Part shown: one piece after another, positions 10,091 through 19,933 of the stretch
Layout: each line of letters begins with the position of its first letter
Position numbering within the stretch: the first letter of the stretch is position 1
Assembly: GCF_900112755.1 (NCBI RefSeq)
Contig: NZ_FOMW01000002.1
Coordinates: forward strand, 248,001-312,000
Length of the DNA stretch: 64,000 bases
Source of the DNA: Sulfitobacter brevis
GTDB lineage: Bacteria > Pseudomonadota > Alphaproteobacteria > Rhodobacterales > Rhodobacteraceae
Direction: 5' to 3'
Program-made: the position numbers and the translations under genes
Notes under the pieces: model-generated
Databases searched by the model: none
What the model saw: only the letters and a program-made list of their open reading frames with translations
What the model was told of the DNA's origin: nothing

Positions 10091-11641
10091 TTATGCGCGC
10101 CACAGATCAGGGGTCAACAGCGCAATAATCGCCAAAGTCTCAAGCCGCCCCAAGACCATAGCTCCGCACAGGATCGCCTTGGCACCGAGGCTCATCTCGA
10201 TCAGCCGGATCGGGGCGTCGGCGGCGTATTCCATCAACGGTCCGGTGGTCGACAGGGTCGCAACAGCCATGACTATCGCGCTCTCAAAGCTGGCACCCGA
10301 CAGGGTCAGCAGCAGGGTGACAGCCGTGAGCGACAGAGCAAACAACATGAAGAATATCCACGCAATAAAAGCGCCGTTGCTTTGCAAACGGCGCCCCGAG
10401 GTGCCGGCCCCACTGACCGAATGGGGATGCACCAGACGTTCCATCTCGCGCACACCGTTGCGATAGAGCGCAAAGACCCGCAGCAGCTTGACGCCCCCCG
10501 CCGTGGTCGCCACACCGCCGCCAATCAGCGCCAGCCCCATCAGGATCAACCCCGGTGTGGCGAGCCCCGACCAGCTTTGCGCCTCGCTCCAATGCTCGGA
10601 CACAAATCCGGTGGTGGTGAGGAAAGACATTACCGTGAAGATCGCCCCCCAAGCCGCATAGGCCGCCTGCCCCAGATATTCCATCGAGGCGACGTCATAG
10701 GCCCCGATCCAGTGCCGCGCAAAGAGCACAAGCGGCACGCCGATCACAATGAACAGACCAATGCGGAATTCAGGGTCAGTGCGCAGCCCGCCCTGGGTCG
10801 CGGTAATGGTGTCTTTTGAAAAGGTCAGGCGCGACAGGGCGAAGAGCATAAAGAGCAGCATTACCACCTCGCCGCTCACCCCGAGGGTGGAGACCTCAAG
10901 CCCGCCGATGGGCGAAATGCCCGAGGTCGCCAGCACCGACATCGACAGACACAGCGCCACCAAGGGCGTCTCGCCGCCCGCCAGCAGCAACAGCCACAAC
11001 AGCAGCGTCAGACCGGCATAGATCGGCACGAGGGTACGAGTGACGCGGATAAGGCGTTTGCGCGGATCAATCGGCGCCATGCGGATGCCGCTGCCCGGAC
11101 CGCGCCGCCCCGGTTCGGCCTGCGATGTAACCTCGAAACCGCCAAGGTGCAGCGGTGCTAGGATTGCGGAGGCCGAAATCCACATCATCAGCCCGCCCAT
11201 CCATCCGACCTGCGCCCGCCACAGATGCAGCGTATCGCTGAGCCGTGAAGAATCGCGGAACATGGTCGCGCCAGTGGTGGTAATGGCGCTGACCATCTCG
11301 AAGTAGGCGTGGATGAATTTGGTGGTCGGCAGCGCTTCGACAAAGGGAATGGCCAGCATCACCGGCAGGAAGACAAAGGCCGAGAACAGCGACATTAACG
11401 GCCCCAGTGCCCCGTGGCGCGGACGGCGGCCATTGTGGGCCACGGCGATCATCACGAAGGACACTACACCCAGCAATCCGGCATAGAAAAATGCCCGCGA
11501 GCCATCCAGATCGCGCACGGTCAGCCCGTAAACCGCCGGCACGATCATCGAGGCAGAGGCCACCCCGAAAAGTAGCAGAAAAAGTGGCAATTCCAGCAGG
11601 TTAGCACGGATGTGGCTTTTGCGGCGCATGGCCTTCGGCAT
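10091..11641 (-). CDS. trkH: Trk-type potassium uptake protein, TrkH family
   Basis: The membrane subunit of a K+ uptake system, 516 residues with about ten hydrophobic segments. The four selectivity-loop regions of the TrkH/KtrB fold can be traced; examples are the ITTTGATMF loop near residue 140, [11 protein letters not shown] near 240 and [10 protein letters not shown] near 345. The gene is six bases downstream of the trkA stop, so TrkA (the cytoplasmic NAD-binding gating ring) and TrkH are made together. The order trkA-trkH-hfq-hflX downstream of ntrYX is a conserved alphaproteobacterial arrangement. Confidence 0.94.
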
Positions 11642-11647
11642 CCCTTT

Positions 11648-13024
11648 CTAGAAAAAGTCGATTGAAACCTGCATCAGCTGCTCGACCTTTGGCACGTCTT
11701 CGGCCAGTGCGAACAGCGCGATCACATCGCCTTCGTCAATGCGGGTATTGCCCATCGGGCGCAGCACCTGCTCGCCCTTGCGGATCATGCCGATCAGCAC
11801 ACCTTCGGGGAAGTCGATCTCGGATACTTTCTTGCCCGCAATCGGTGAGGTCGACATCACCTCGGCCTCGATCACTTCGGCTTCGGCATCGCCGATAGAA
11901 TAGACTGCGCGGACGCGGCCATGTCGGATGTGGCGCAGGATCGAGCTCACGGTGGTGGCCCGCGGGTTGATATAAGCGTCGATCCCCAGCGGCGTCATCA
12001 ACGGCACCAGTGTAGGGTCGTTGATCAGCGCGATCACGTAAGGACAGCCTTCGGCCTTAGCGCGCACGCAGGCCAGCATATTGGTTTTATCGTCATCGGT
12101 CACGGCCAGCATCACGTCGGCGCGGCTGATACCCGCCTCGGCCAAAAGCGCGGCGTCCAAACCGTCGCCGTTCAGCACGATGGTCCGTTCCAGCGCTGTG
12201 GCCGCACGTTCGGCGCAGCGGCGGTTTTTCTCGATGATCTTGGTGCGCACCCGCGTCATACCGCTCTCAAGATGCTGCGCCACGGTCAGCCCGACATTGC
12301 CACCGCCAACCAGAACCACACGCTCCAGCTTGGTCGCCTTTTTGCCGAAAATCTCCATGGTGCGGGGGATGTCGTCGCGGTGGGCAAAGACATAGCAATC
12401 GTCGCCGACAAAAAGCTGGTCTTTCGGCTCGGGCGAAAACAGCGTGCCGTCACGGCGTACGCCAACGACAACGGCGCGCAGGGTCGAAAACAGATCGGTC
12501 AACTGGCGCAGCGGCGTATTGACCACCGGACAGTCGCTGTCGATGGTGATGCCCAAAAGGTGCGCGCGCCCTTCCATGAAAACTTCGGTATCAAAGGCAG
12601 CTGGCGCGGAAAGTCGTTGCAGCGCTGCGGCGGCGACCTCTTTCTCAGGGCTGATCACCACGTCGATCGGCATGTGGTCGCGGCGGTAAAGGTCGGAATA
12701 GATCGCATCAAGGTAGGACTGGCTGCGCAGGCGGGCGATCTTGCGGTTGATGCCAAAAACCGAATGGGCAACCTGACAGGTCACCATATTGACCTCGTCG
12801 GAATGGGTGGCGGCGATGATCATTTCCGCGTCGCGCGCACCTGCGCGCTCAAGCACATCGGGATAGCTCGCAAATCCGGCAATGCCCTGCACATCAAGCG
12901 TATCGGTCGCGCGGCGCACCAGATCGGGATCGCTATCCACCACGGTCACATCGTTCCGTTCGCCGCTGAGGTGGCGGGCGATCTGCCACCCGACCTGCCC
13001 TGCGCCGCAAATGATCACTTTCAT
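11648..13024 (-). CDS. trkA: Trk potassium transporter regulatory subunit TrkA
   Basis: TrkA is the peripheral nucleotide-binding subunit that gates TrkH. Starting at the ATG at 13024 gives 458 residues, the standard length; an in-frame extension further upstream is not TrkA-like. Two RCK_N domains are visible, each with a Rossmann motif: VIICGAGQVGWQIARHL at the N-terminus and VVLVGGGNVGLTVAQHL near residue 230. Each is followed by an RCK_C domain; the second ends in EGVLIGMIRKGEQVLRP. It is translated just ahead of trkH. Confidence 0.95.
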   Translation of the reverse strand: MKVIICGAGQVGWQIARHLSGERNDVTVVDSDPDLVRRATDTLDVQGIAGFASYPDVLERAGARDAEMIIAATHSDEVNMVTCQVAHSVFGINRKIARLRSQSYLDAIYSDLYRRDHMPIDVVISPEKEVAAAALQRLSAPAAFDTEVFMEGRAHLLGITIDSDCPVVNTPLRQLTDLFSTLRAVVVGVRRDGTLFSPEPKDQLFVGDDCYVFAHRDDIPRTMEIFGKKATKLERVVLVGGGNVGLTVAQHLESGMTRVRTKIIEKNRRCAERAATALERTIVLNGDGLDAALLAEAGISRADVMLAVTDDDKTNMLACVRAKAEGCPYVIALINDPTLVPLMTPLGIDAYINPRATTVSSILRHIRHGRVRAVYSIGDAEAEVIEAEVMSTSPIAGKKVSEIDFPEGVLIGMIRKGEQVLRPMGNTRIDEGDVIALFALAEDVPKVEQLMQVSIDFF

Positions 13025-13159
13025 CAAGCCATCCTTCAGCCGTGGTACCGCAAGCCCGTAGAACGCCTCCGGTCTTCGGTCGGTTAGAGGCCATGACAGA
13101 GGCCGTGGCAAGGGTCAATTCAATTGTCAGCCGCGCGAATCTGCGGCATATTGGCGGCT

Positions 13160-13624
13160 ATGAAACACCTCATCCTCCCCTGTCTGCTGGTACTGTCGGC
13201 CTGTGCGCCGATGACCACCTATTACAAGCCCGGTGCAACCGTGAGCGCGCTGGGACGTGCGACGACGGAGTGTCAGGTCAAGGCATTGAAAGACGTGCCT
13301 ACCTCGGTGCAGGTGCGGCGGTTGCCGCCGGAATATGTGCCGCCCCGGCGGATTTGCAATGCGGCGGGACAGTGCCGCGTGCTGCGCGGGCATTACATTC
13401 CGGGCGAGGTGATTTCCTTTGATCCCAATGACGGGCTGCGGCGCCGTGTCGAGGGGCAGTGTATGGCGGATCGCGGCTATGCGCCGGTGACAATACCGGC
13501 CTGCCCCGACGGGGTGGCCCGCGCAGCGCCGCGTGCGGCGACCACGACCTTACCCTCCTTGCGTGAAACATCTTGTGTGATCCGCAACCGCGACGGCTCG
13601 TTCCAGATTGTTAATCGCGGATAG
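13160..13624 (+). CDS. Small cysteine-containing lipoprotein of unknown function
   Basis: The ATG at 13160 gives a 154-residue protein with a clear lipoprotein signal: MKHLILPCLLVLSAC, lipobox LSAC with C15. A TTG further upstream in frame would destroy the signal, so I rejected it. The mature part has paired cysteines (ECQ, RICNAAGQCR, EGQCM, IPACPDG, TSCVIRNRDG) that could form disulfides in the periplasm. The final block TSCVIRNRDGSFQIVNR is recurrent in rhodobacterial lipoproteins, but I recognise no domain. It is the only plus-strand gene within the trkA/ntrX minus-strand block and is closed by a strong hairpin element. Confidence 0.75.
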   Translation: MKHLILPCLLVLSACAPMTTYYKPGATVSALGRATTECQVKALKDVPTSVQVRRLPPEYVPPRRICNAAGQCRVLRGHYIPGEVISFDPNDGLRRRVEGQCMADRGYAPVTIPACPDGVARAAPRAATTTLPSLRETSCVIRNRDGSFQIVNRG

Positions 13625-13656
13625 CGCTTGGCGCTTTCGCGTTGGACTTCGCGGGC

Positions 13657-13717
13657 GGGGCGCAGGTGGGGGTTTTCCCCCCCACCTGCGCCCCTTAGGA
13701 TTTTTGGTCAAAGAGAG
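13657..13717 (+). repeat. Composite intergenic hairpin element, copy A
   Basis: A perfect GC-rich inverted repeat (GGGGCGCAGGTGGGGG arm, TTTT loop, complementary arm) is followed by TTAGGATTTTTGGTCAAAGAGAG. The same hairpin-plus-tail design recurs at three other places in the window. Here it lies between the lipoprotein gene and the convergent ntrX end, oriented to terminate the lipoprotein transcript. Confidence 0.8.
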
Positions 13718-13732
13718 GGGGCGCGTGGTTGC

Positions 13733-15142
13733 TCAGTCGGCTTCAGCATCCTCGTCCATATGGGCGACGCGCACGCCTGCTTTGGCCGAGGTGACCACAC
13801 CCAGTGATTTGAGTTTGCGGTGCAACGCAGAGCGTTCCATGCCGACGAAATTGGCGGTGCGGGAGATATTGCCGCCAAAACGGTTGATCTGGGTCAGCAG
13901 GTATTCACGCTCGAACGCTTCGCGGGCTTCGCGCAGCGGCAGCATCGCCAGTGCGCCCGAAAGCACAACGCGGCCGTCATCATCGCCGCTCTCTTCCTCG
14001 CCGGGCAATTCACGGGCCTCGATGGGGCCGGTACCGTCGCCAAGGATCAATACCCGTTCGACCAGATTTTTAAGCTGCCGCACGTTGCCGGGCCAGATCA
14101 TTGTCTGCATCAACGCCACGGCATCTTCGGTGAACATCCGCAGCGGCAGGCCTTGGGATTTATTGAACTGGGTTACGTAGTGTTCGGCCAGCAGCGGAAT
14201 ATCTTCGCGCCGCTCTTCAAGCGAGGGGACCGCGATAGGCACCACATTAAGCCGGTGGAACAGTTCCTGCCGGAAGCTGCCCGCCTTGATGGCCGCATCA
14301 AGATCGCGGTTGGTGCTGGAAATCACCCGCAGATCGACGCGGACCTTGTCGTTGCCGCCCACGCGGGTGAATTGTTCGTCCACCAACACGCGCAGGATTT
14401 TTGATTGGGTGCCGAGCGGCATATCGGCGACCTCGTCAAAATAAATGACGCCGCCATGGGCCTGTTCGAGCAATCCTGGTTCGACGCCGCGCTCGGGCGT
14501 TTCACGACCAAAGAGCACTTCTTCCATGCGGTCGGGCTCCACACCGGCGCAATTGACCGTGACAAAGCCAGCCGAGGCGCGGTTGGAATGGGTGTGGATA
14601 TAGCGTGCGGCAACTTCCTTGCCCGCACCCGCAGGGCCGGTCAGCATGACGCGACCGTTGGATTTGGTTACCTTATCAAGCTGTGCGACCAACGCGCGGA
14701 ATGAGGCCGAGGCGCCGATCATTTCCGAGGTTGTAACGTCGCGGCGCTTCAGGCTCTGGTTCTCGCGGCGCAGGCGCGAGGTTTCCATCGCACGGCGGAT
14801 CACCACCAGTAGCTGTTCGATGTTGAAGGGCTTTTCAATAAAGTCATAAGCGCCTTGGCGGATCGCTGCGACGGCGATTTCGATATTACCGTGGCCCGAG
14901 ATGATCACCACAGGCACATCCGGGTTGTCGCGCTTGACGGTTTTAAGGATGTCGATCCCGTCCATCCGGCTGTCTTTGAGCCAGATATCAAGGATCATCA
15001 GCGCCGGCGGTTCCAGATTGATCGCCGCCATCGCATCATCGGAATTGCCCGCCAGCCGCGTGGCAAAACCTTCGTCTTCAAGGATGTCCGAGATCAACTC
15101 CCGGATGTCCCGTTCGTCGTCTACAATCAGGATGTCACTCAT
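13733..15142 (-). CDS. ntrX: Nitrogen-response regulator NtrX (AAA+ two-component regulator)
   Basis: NtrX is the response regulator partner of NtrY, linked to nitrogen, redox and envelope control in alphaproteobacteria. The 469-residue protein has a receiver domain with the phospho-acceptor D52, a AAA+ domain (Walker A GPAGAGKEVAARYIH, Walker B VIYFDEVADMPLG) and a C-terminal Fis-type helix-turn-helix (ISRTANFVGMERSALHRKLKSLG). The GAFTGA loop that contacts sigma-54 is absent: the segment reads LFGRETPERGVEPGLLEQAHGG. It probably regulates through sigma-70 promoters. Its start overlaps the ntrY stop (ATGA). Confidence 0.94.
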   Translation of the reverse strand: MSDILIVDDERDIRELISDILEDEGFATRLAGNSDDAMAAINLEPPALMILDIWLKDSRMDGIDILKTVKRDNPDVPVVIISGHGNIEIAVAAIRQGAYDFIEKPFNIEQLLVVIRRAMETSRLRRENQSLKRRDVTTSEMIGASASFRALVAQLDKVTKSNGRVMLTGPAGAGKEVAARYIHTHSNRASAGFVTVNCAGVEPDRMEEVLFGRETPERGVEPGLLEQAHGGVIYFDEVADMPLGTQSKILRVLVDEQFTRVGGNDKVRVDLRVISSTNRDLDAAIKAGSFRQELFHRLNVVPIAVPSLEERREDIPLLAEHYVTQFNKSQGLPLRMFTEDAVALMQTMIWPGNVRQLKNLVERVLILGDGTGPIEARELPGEEESGDDDGRVVLSGALAMLPLREAREAFEREYLLTQINRFGGNISRTANFVGMERSALHRKLKSLGVVTSAKAGVRVAHMDEDAEAD

Positions 15143-17382
15143 GCGCTGTCTCCAGTTTGGTCTGTCGGGGGTTGCGGAGACAGTGGCAGGGTGATCACTG
15201 CCATCGCTCCGAAATGCGATTGCCCGTCAAAGACGGGCGCGTTGTCGAGGGTCAGGCTGCCGCCGTGTTCCTCGATAATTTTCTTGACGATGGGCAGGCC
15301 AAGGCCGGTGCCCTCGCTACGGGTGGTTACATAAGGCTCAAACAGTCGGGCGCGGTCTTCGGGCAGGCCGATGCCGTTATCGGCGATGGAAATACGCGCG
15401 TGGTGTTCGGCCACTTCCAGATGAACCTTTATCTGCGGCTCCAGCCCCTCAGGCGCTCCGCTTTGTTTCAGACTTTCAATGGCTTCGCCAGCGTTCTTGA
15501 TCAGATTTGTCAAAGCTTGCGAAATCATAGTGCCGTCGATCGCGGCAGGCAGCGGGTCTTTCGGGATGTCGAGCGAAATGCGCACCTCGGGCTGTCCGGT
15601 TTGCTGCAACAATACCGCATCGCGGAGCAGATGGCGCAGGTCCTGAATCTTGGTTTCCGGCTCCGGCATACGGGCAAATTTCGAGAACTCATCAACGATC
15701 CGGCGCAGATCGCCGGTTTGGCGGATGATCACGCCGGTCATCTGTTCCAATGCTTCGGCGTCGGCCCCGACCTTCGAGACAAACTTGCGGCGGATACGTT
15801 CAGCGCTAAGCTGGATTGGCGTCAGGGGGTTCTTGATTTCATGGGCAATGCGCCGCGCCACGTCTCCCCAAGCAGCCATGCGTTGGGCACTGACCAGATC
15901 GGTCACATCATCAAAAGCCACAACGTAGCCTTCAAGCCGCCCGTCCTCGGCGCGCCGCGTGGCCATGCGCACCAGCAGATTTTCCATCGAACCTTGCCGC
16001 GAAACTTTTACCTCGCTTTGCATCACCTCGTTGCTGCCATCCCGCAGCGCTTCAAACAGCGGGCCAAATTCGGGGATGGCGAATGTCAGCGACAGTGATT
16101 GTTGATCTTCGGCCCAGTCCAGCAAGCGCATGGCCGAGCGGTTGACGAAGGTAACGCAGCCTTCGGGATCAAGACCGACAACGCCTGAGGTGACCGAACT
16201 CAGCACAGAATCGAACAGCCTGCGGCGGCGCTCAATCTGGCGGGTATTGTCGAGCAGGGTTTCGCGCTGGCCCTGCAATTGGCGGGTCATCTGGTTGAAA
16301 TAGCGACCGAGCATCGCAATCTCATCATCGCCTTCCTCTTCGCGGACCTGCACGGCGAGATCGCCCGCGCCCACCTGCTGTGCGGCCCCCGTCAAACGCC
16401 CGACAGGGCCGGACAACCGTTCGGCAAACCACAGCCCCAACCACACCGCCGCAAGAATCAGGATCACGGCGAAAGCCAGATAGACCAAGGCAAATTCAAA
16501 GAGCAGCCTGCCGCGATCGGATTCGAGCTGTTGATAGAGCCGCACTGTTTCCTTGGTATCATCGAGCAGCGATAAGATTTCCCCGTCCACGTCACGGCTG
16601 ACATAGAGATAGCGGTCAACGAAGGATGCCAGCGGCACGAGGGCGCGGAATTCGTTGTTCGGCCAGTCTTCGATCACCAGCAGGTTTTTAGTGCTGGCTT
16701 CGGTGATTTGCTCGCGGGTCGGGGCTTCGTAATCAAAAAGGTAAGACCGGTCGCCACGGGCGCGGATCTGCGCGGTGCCGTCGATCAGATAGGCCTCACG
16801 TAGGCCGCGCTGGATTTGGCGCTGCCCGTCGGCCAGCAATTCGCTGTCGCTGACGTCAACGCCACGGGCACGCGCGCGGTCAAGCTCCCGCGCCAAGGCC
16901 GCAGCGTCGGACATCAGCCCGTCGCGTTGCTCAGATTCGTAAGCCAGTGCAGCGGTCAGCGAATTTTCCACCACCGAGCGTACGCGATCTGAAAACCAGC
17001 CCTCAAGCCCGACGTTGACCGTCAATCCCGCGAAAATCGCGACCGTGACGGTCGGGATCAGCGCCATCAGCGCAAATACGCCCGTGAGCCGCAAGTGCAG
17101 CCGCGATCCGGCGGATTTTGCGCGTCGTGCAGCGATCAATCGCGCCACTTGGCTGAGCACCAAGGCGGCCAGCAAAAGCACATAAACCAGATCGGCCAGC
17201 AGGATCAGACGCAGGCTCAGCGTGCTGCCACCCTGCCCCAACGGCCCCAGCACCAGATAGGTTGCCATAGCCAGGGCCGGGCCAAGCACAACCAGACCCA
17301 GCGTGAACAAATTGCGCACGCGTTTGAGGCGCCGAAGACGCCCTAATCGTTCCAAATTGAATCTGCGTGACCGGGTTGCCAC
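15139..17382 (-). CDS. ntrY: Sensor histidine kinase NtrY
   Basis: A 747-residue membrane sensor kinase. N-terminal hydrophobic segments flank a periplasmic region (about residues 100-290), then come a HAMP domain (LSGPVGRLTGAAQQVGAGDL), a PAS domain and the kinase core. The H-box is [25 protein letters not shown], with N box NLIKNAGEAI, G1 DNGIGLPED and G2 GTGLGLPIVKKI. It starts at a GTG (17382) and overlaps ntrX by four bases. About 100 bases separate it from ntrC, enough for a separate promoter for ntrYX. The sensed signal is not evident. Confidence 0.94.
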   Translation of the reverse strand: MATRSRRFNLERLGRLRRLKRVRNLFTLGLVVLGPALAMATYLVLGPLGQGGSTLSLRLILLADLVYVLLLAALVLSQVARLIAARRAKSAGSRLHLRLTGVFALMALIPTVTVAIFAGLTVNVGLEGWFSDRVRSVVENSLTAALAYESEQRDGLMSDAAALARELDRARARGVDVSDSELLADGQRQIQRGLREAYLIDGTAQIRARGDRSYLFDYEAPTREQITEASTKNLLVIEDWPNNEFRALVPLASFVDRYLYVSRDVDGEILSLLDDTKETVRLYQQLESDRGRLLFEFALVYLAFAVILILAAVWLGLWFAERLSGPVGRLTGAAQQVGAGDLAVQVREEEGDDEIAMLGRYFNQMTRQLQGQRETLLDNTRQIERRRRLFDSVLSSVTSGVVGLDPEGCVTFVNRSAMRLLDWAEDQQSLSLTFAIPEFGPLFEALRDGSNEVMQSEVKVSRQGSMENLLVRMATRRAEDGRLEGYVVAFDDVTDLVSAQRMAAWGDVARRIAHEIKNPLTPIQLSAERIRRKFVSKVGADAEALEQMTGVIIRQTGDLRRIVDEFSKFARMPEPETKIQDLRHLLRDAVLLQQTGQPEVRISLDIPKDPLPAAIDGTMISQALTNLIKNAGEAIESLKQSGAPEGLEPQIKVHLEVAEHHARISIADNGIGLPEDRARLFEPYVTTRSEGTGLGLPIVKKIIEEHGGSLTLDNAPVFDGQSHFGAMAVITLPLSPQPPTDQTGDSA

Positions 17383-17483
17383 CCGCTGCCCCCACCGATG
17401 ATGTGGTGCATTCCTGCACCAACCGCCCTATTTTGTGGTCCTAATCCTGCACGAAGCAAGATGGCCACGGTTATGTGGCGGTT

Positions 17484-18857
17484 TTACATCATTTTACGGC
17501 CGCGTGTCACCTCAATTTCGAGATCGGTGATCTTCTTGCGCAAAGTATTGCGGTTGATACCGAGAAGGTCGGCGCATTTCGCCTGATTCCCCGCCGTGGC
17601 CGAGAGGGCAATCTCAATCATGGGCGCCTCGATCTCTCGCAGAATGCGCCCGTAAAGGCCGGGGGGCGGCAGCATTGAGCCGTGTTGATCGAAGTAGCGC
17701 CGTAAGTGCCGCTCCACTGCCGCGCCCAGCCGTTCGGTATTGGCCTGCGCGTGCACAGGCTCGGGGTCGGGCTGGCCGCCCAAGACCTGCTCGGCCTCGA
17801 CCTGCGAAATCTCGGACGCGCGGCTGGTCAATGCCAGTTGCAACATTGCGTGCTCCAGCTGCCGCACATTGCCGGGCCACGGGTAATTGGCGAAAATCTT
17901 TGCCGCTCCTTCGGACAGGCTGCGCGGGGCCGATTGCGACTGTTCGCCACGCCCCAGAAAATGGGTGGCCAACAGTTCGATATCGTCTATCCGGTCGCGC
18001 AGGGCGGGCACATGCAAAGTCGCCCCCGACAGACGGTAATACAGGTCGCGGCGCAGGGTGCCTGACTTCATCGCCGCTGCTAAGTCGGATTGGCTGGTTG
18101 CCAGAAATCGTGGATTGTGATCGCCGGGAGCGTCCATCATCCGCGCGATACGGGCCTGAAGCTCCAGCGGAATGTCGGCAATCTCGTCAATAAGCAGTGT
18201 CCCGCCGCGCACCCGTGCCAATACCCGCGCGGGGCCTTCGATATCGGCCAGATCGGCGCCAGTGGCAGTGACAAACGGCAAGCTGCGTCTGTCGGAGAAA
18301 TCGTGAATCGCGCGCCCGATCAGGGACTTCCCAGTGCCGCTTTCGCCCCAGATCAGCACGGGTAGATCAGTATTCATTAGCCGCGCCACCACGCGGTAGA
18401 GCGCCTGCATCACCGCTGTGCGCCCGACCAGTGGCAGATCATCACGGTCCGGATCGCCCCCGGCTTCAACGGGTTTGCTGCGCGGCGCGGTGGTGCGCCT
18501 GTCAAGCGCGCGGGCCGTGCGTTTCATCAGGTCCGGCAGGTCAAAAGGCTTGGGGAGATAGTCGAAGGCTTGTGCCTCGGCAGCCTTGATCGCGGTCATG
18601 ATGGTATTCTGTGCCGAGATCACGATGACTGGTAAATCGGGTCGATCCATCGCGATTTTCGGCAGCATTTCCAAACCGTTACCGTCGGGCATTGCTACGT
18701 CGGTGATCACTGCATCGCCCTTGCCCTCACCGACCCAGCGCATCAGCGTGGTCAGGCTGGAGGTCGCGTGCACCTTGCAGCCTGCACGGGTAAGCGCCTG
18801 CGTCAGTACCGTGCGGATCGTACGGTCGTCGTCGGCTACCAGAATGGTACCATCCAT
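17484..18857 (-). CDS. ntrC: Nitrogen regulator NtrC (NR I) lacking the GAFTGA loop
   Basis: Response regulator of the NtrB kinase, 457 residues: receiver domain (phospho-acceptor D53 in ITDVAMPDG), AAA+ domain with Walker [18 protein letters not shown] and Walker [13 protein letters not shown], and a Fis HTH ([20 protein letters not shown]). Between the Walker motifs the GAFTGA sequence is replaced by [19 protein letters not shown]. In Rhodobacter capsulatus an NtrC with the same loss activates sigma-70 promoters, so this protein is expected to act likewise. It starts two bases after the ntrB stop and probably controls nitrogen-assimilation genes. Confidence 0.94.
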   Translation of the reverse strand: MDGTILVADDDRTIRTVLTQALTRAGCKVHATSSLTTLMRWVGEGKGDAVITDVAMPDGNGLEMLPKIAMDRPDLPVIVISAQNTIMTAIKAAEAQAFDYLPKPFDLPDLMKRTARALDRRTTAPRSKPVEAGGDPDRDDLPLVGRTAVMQALYRVVARLMNTDLPVLIWGESGTGKSLIGRAIHDFSDRRSLPFVTATGADLADIEGPARVLARVRGGTLLIDEIADIPLELQARIARMMDAPGDHNPRFLATSQSDLAAAMKSGTLRRDLYYRLSGATLHVPALRDRIDDIELLATHFLGRGEQSQSAPRSLSEGAAKIFANYPWPGNVRQLEHAMLQLALTSRASEISQVEAEQVLGGQPDPEPVHAQANTERLGAAVERHLRRYFDQHGSMLPPPGLYGRILREIEAPMIEIALSATAGNQAKCADLLGINRNTLRKKITDLEIEVTRGRKMM

Positions 18858-18859
18858 GA

Positions 18860-19933
18860 TCAGTTCTCCTGTTCGGATACGCGGGCGCGCGGCAATGAAA
18901 TGCGGAAATTTGTGTGACCGGGCACGGAGGTGACCGAAATCCAGCCGCCATGTTCGGAAATAATTTTGCTGACGAGTGCGAGGCCAAGGCCGGTGCCATT
19001 TTCACGGCCCGAGACAAAGGGCTCGAACACCTCGCCTTTGATGTGCTCTGGTAGGCCGGGACCATCGTCGATCACCTCGATCTGCAAGGGCAGCGACTGG
19101 CCGGTGCCATCGGCGCGGCGCAGTCGGAAAGAATGTTCGAAATAGCTGTGCAACCGAATGGTGCCGCCGGTTTTGCCAGCGGCTTCAGCCGCATTTTTCA
19201 GCAGGTTAAGCACCACCTGCAACAGTTGATCCTTGTCCCCCAAGGCCAGCGGCAGCGAGGGATCGTAGTCCTCAATGATTTTCATTTGTGCGCCAAAACC
19301 CAGCAGGGCCGAGCGCCGCGCGCGGTCCAGCACGTCATGCAAGTTTACCGCCTGTCGTCGCGGCGGCATCAGGTTGCCAAATTGCTCGACCTGCTCCAGC
19401 AGTTTCACGATCCGGCGACTTTCGGCGACGATCAGATCAGTCAGTTCCAGATCATCTGCATTAAGGTTCATCGACAAAAGCTGTGCCGCACCAGTGATGC
19501 CTGCCAGCGGGTTCTTGATCTCATGCGCCAGCATCTCCGCCATGCCAATCGCCGAACGTGCCGCAGATTTAACCGAGTTGTTCTGGGTCATTCGACCGGC
19601 CAGCTCACGCGGAGAGATCATCATGATCATTTCACCGTCCGACCCCGCCAGCGGTGCAATCTGTAATCCGCATTGGAGCGGCGCGCGGTGGCCGCTGCCG
19701 ACATCGACGTCATTCACAAACAGTGGGGTCTGGGAGGCGCGGGCCCGCGCGAAGGCGACCTCGAGCGGGTCGTCCACCGCGATCAGATCCCAGACCGGCA
19801 CGCCCGTCACCGTCTTGGCCGAGGCGTTGAGAAATCCTTCGGCGGCGGGGTTTACGTCGGTGATGGTGTCATCTGCGGCGATCAAAATGGTCGGCAGCGG
19901 CAAAGAGGTCCAGATGCGGCGATCGGGGATCAT
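18860..19933 (-). CDS. ntrB: Nitrogen sensor kinase NtrB (NR II)
   Basis: Cytoplasmic sensor kinase/phosphatase for NtrC, 357 residues without membrane segments. A PAS domain occupies about residues 10-120. The H-box is [21 protein letters not shown] with phospho-acceptor H137; the ATP-binding domain shows N box [11 protein letters not shown]1 DDGPGLPEH and G2 [13 protein letters not shown]. In this family GlnB controls the kinase/phosphatase switch. Its start overlaps the dusB stop (ATGA) and its end nearly abuts ntrC, so the three genes form one operon like nifR3-ntrB-ntrC of Rhodobacter. Confidence 0.95.
   Translation of the reverse strand: MIPDRRIWTSLPLPTILIAADDTITDVNPAAEGFLNASAKTVTGVPVWDLIAVDDPLEVAFARARASQTPLFVNDVDVGSGHRAPLQCGLQIAPLAGSDGEMIMMISPRELAGRMTQNNSVKSAARSAIGMAEMLAHEIKNPLAGITGAAQLLSMNLNADDLELTDLIVAESRRIVKLLEQVEQFGNLMPPRRQAVNLHDVLDRARRSALLGFGAQMKIIEDYDPSLPLALGDKDQLLQVVLNLLKNAAEAAGKTGGTIRLHSYFEHSFRLRRADGTGQSLPLQIEVIDDGPGLPEHIKGEVFEPFVSGRENGTGLGLALVSKIISEHGGWISVTSVPGHTNFRISLPRARVSEQEN

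Noticed and set aside
11921..13087. Long plus-strand open frame inside trkA
   Set aside because: It is the antisense shadow of a GC-rich gene; it has no family similarity or ribosome-binding site.
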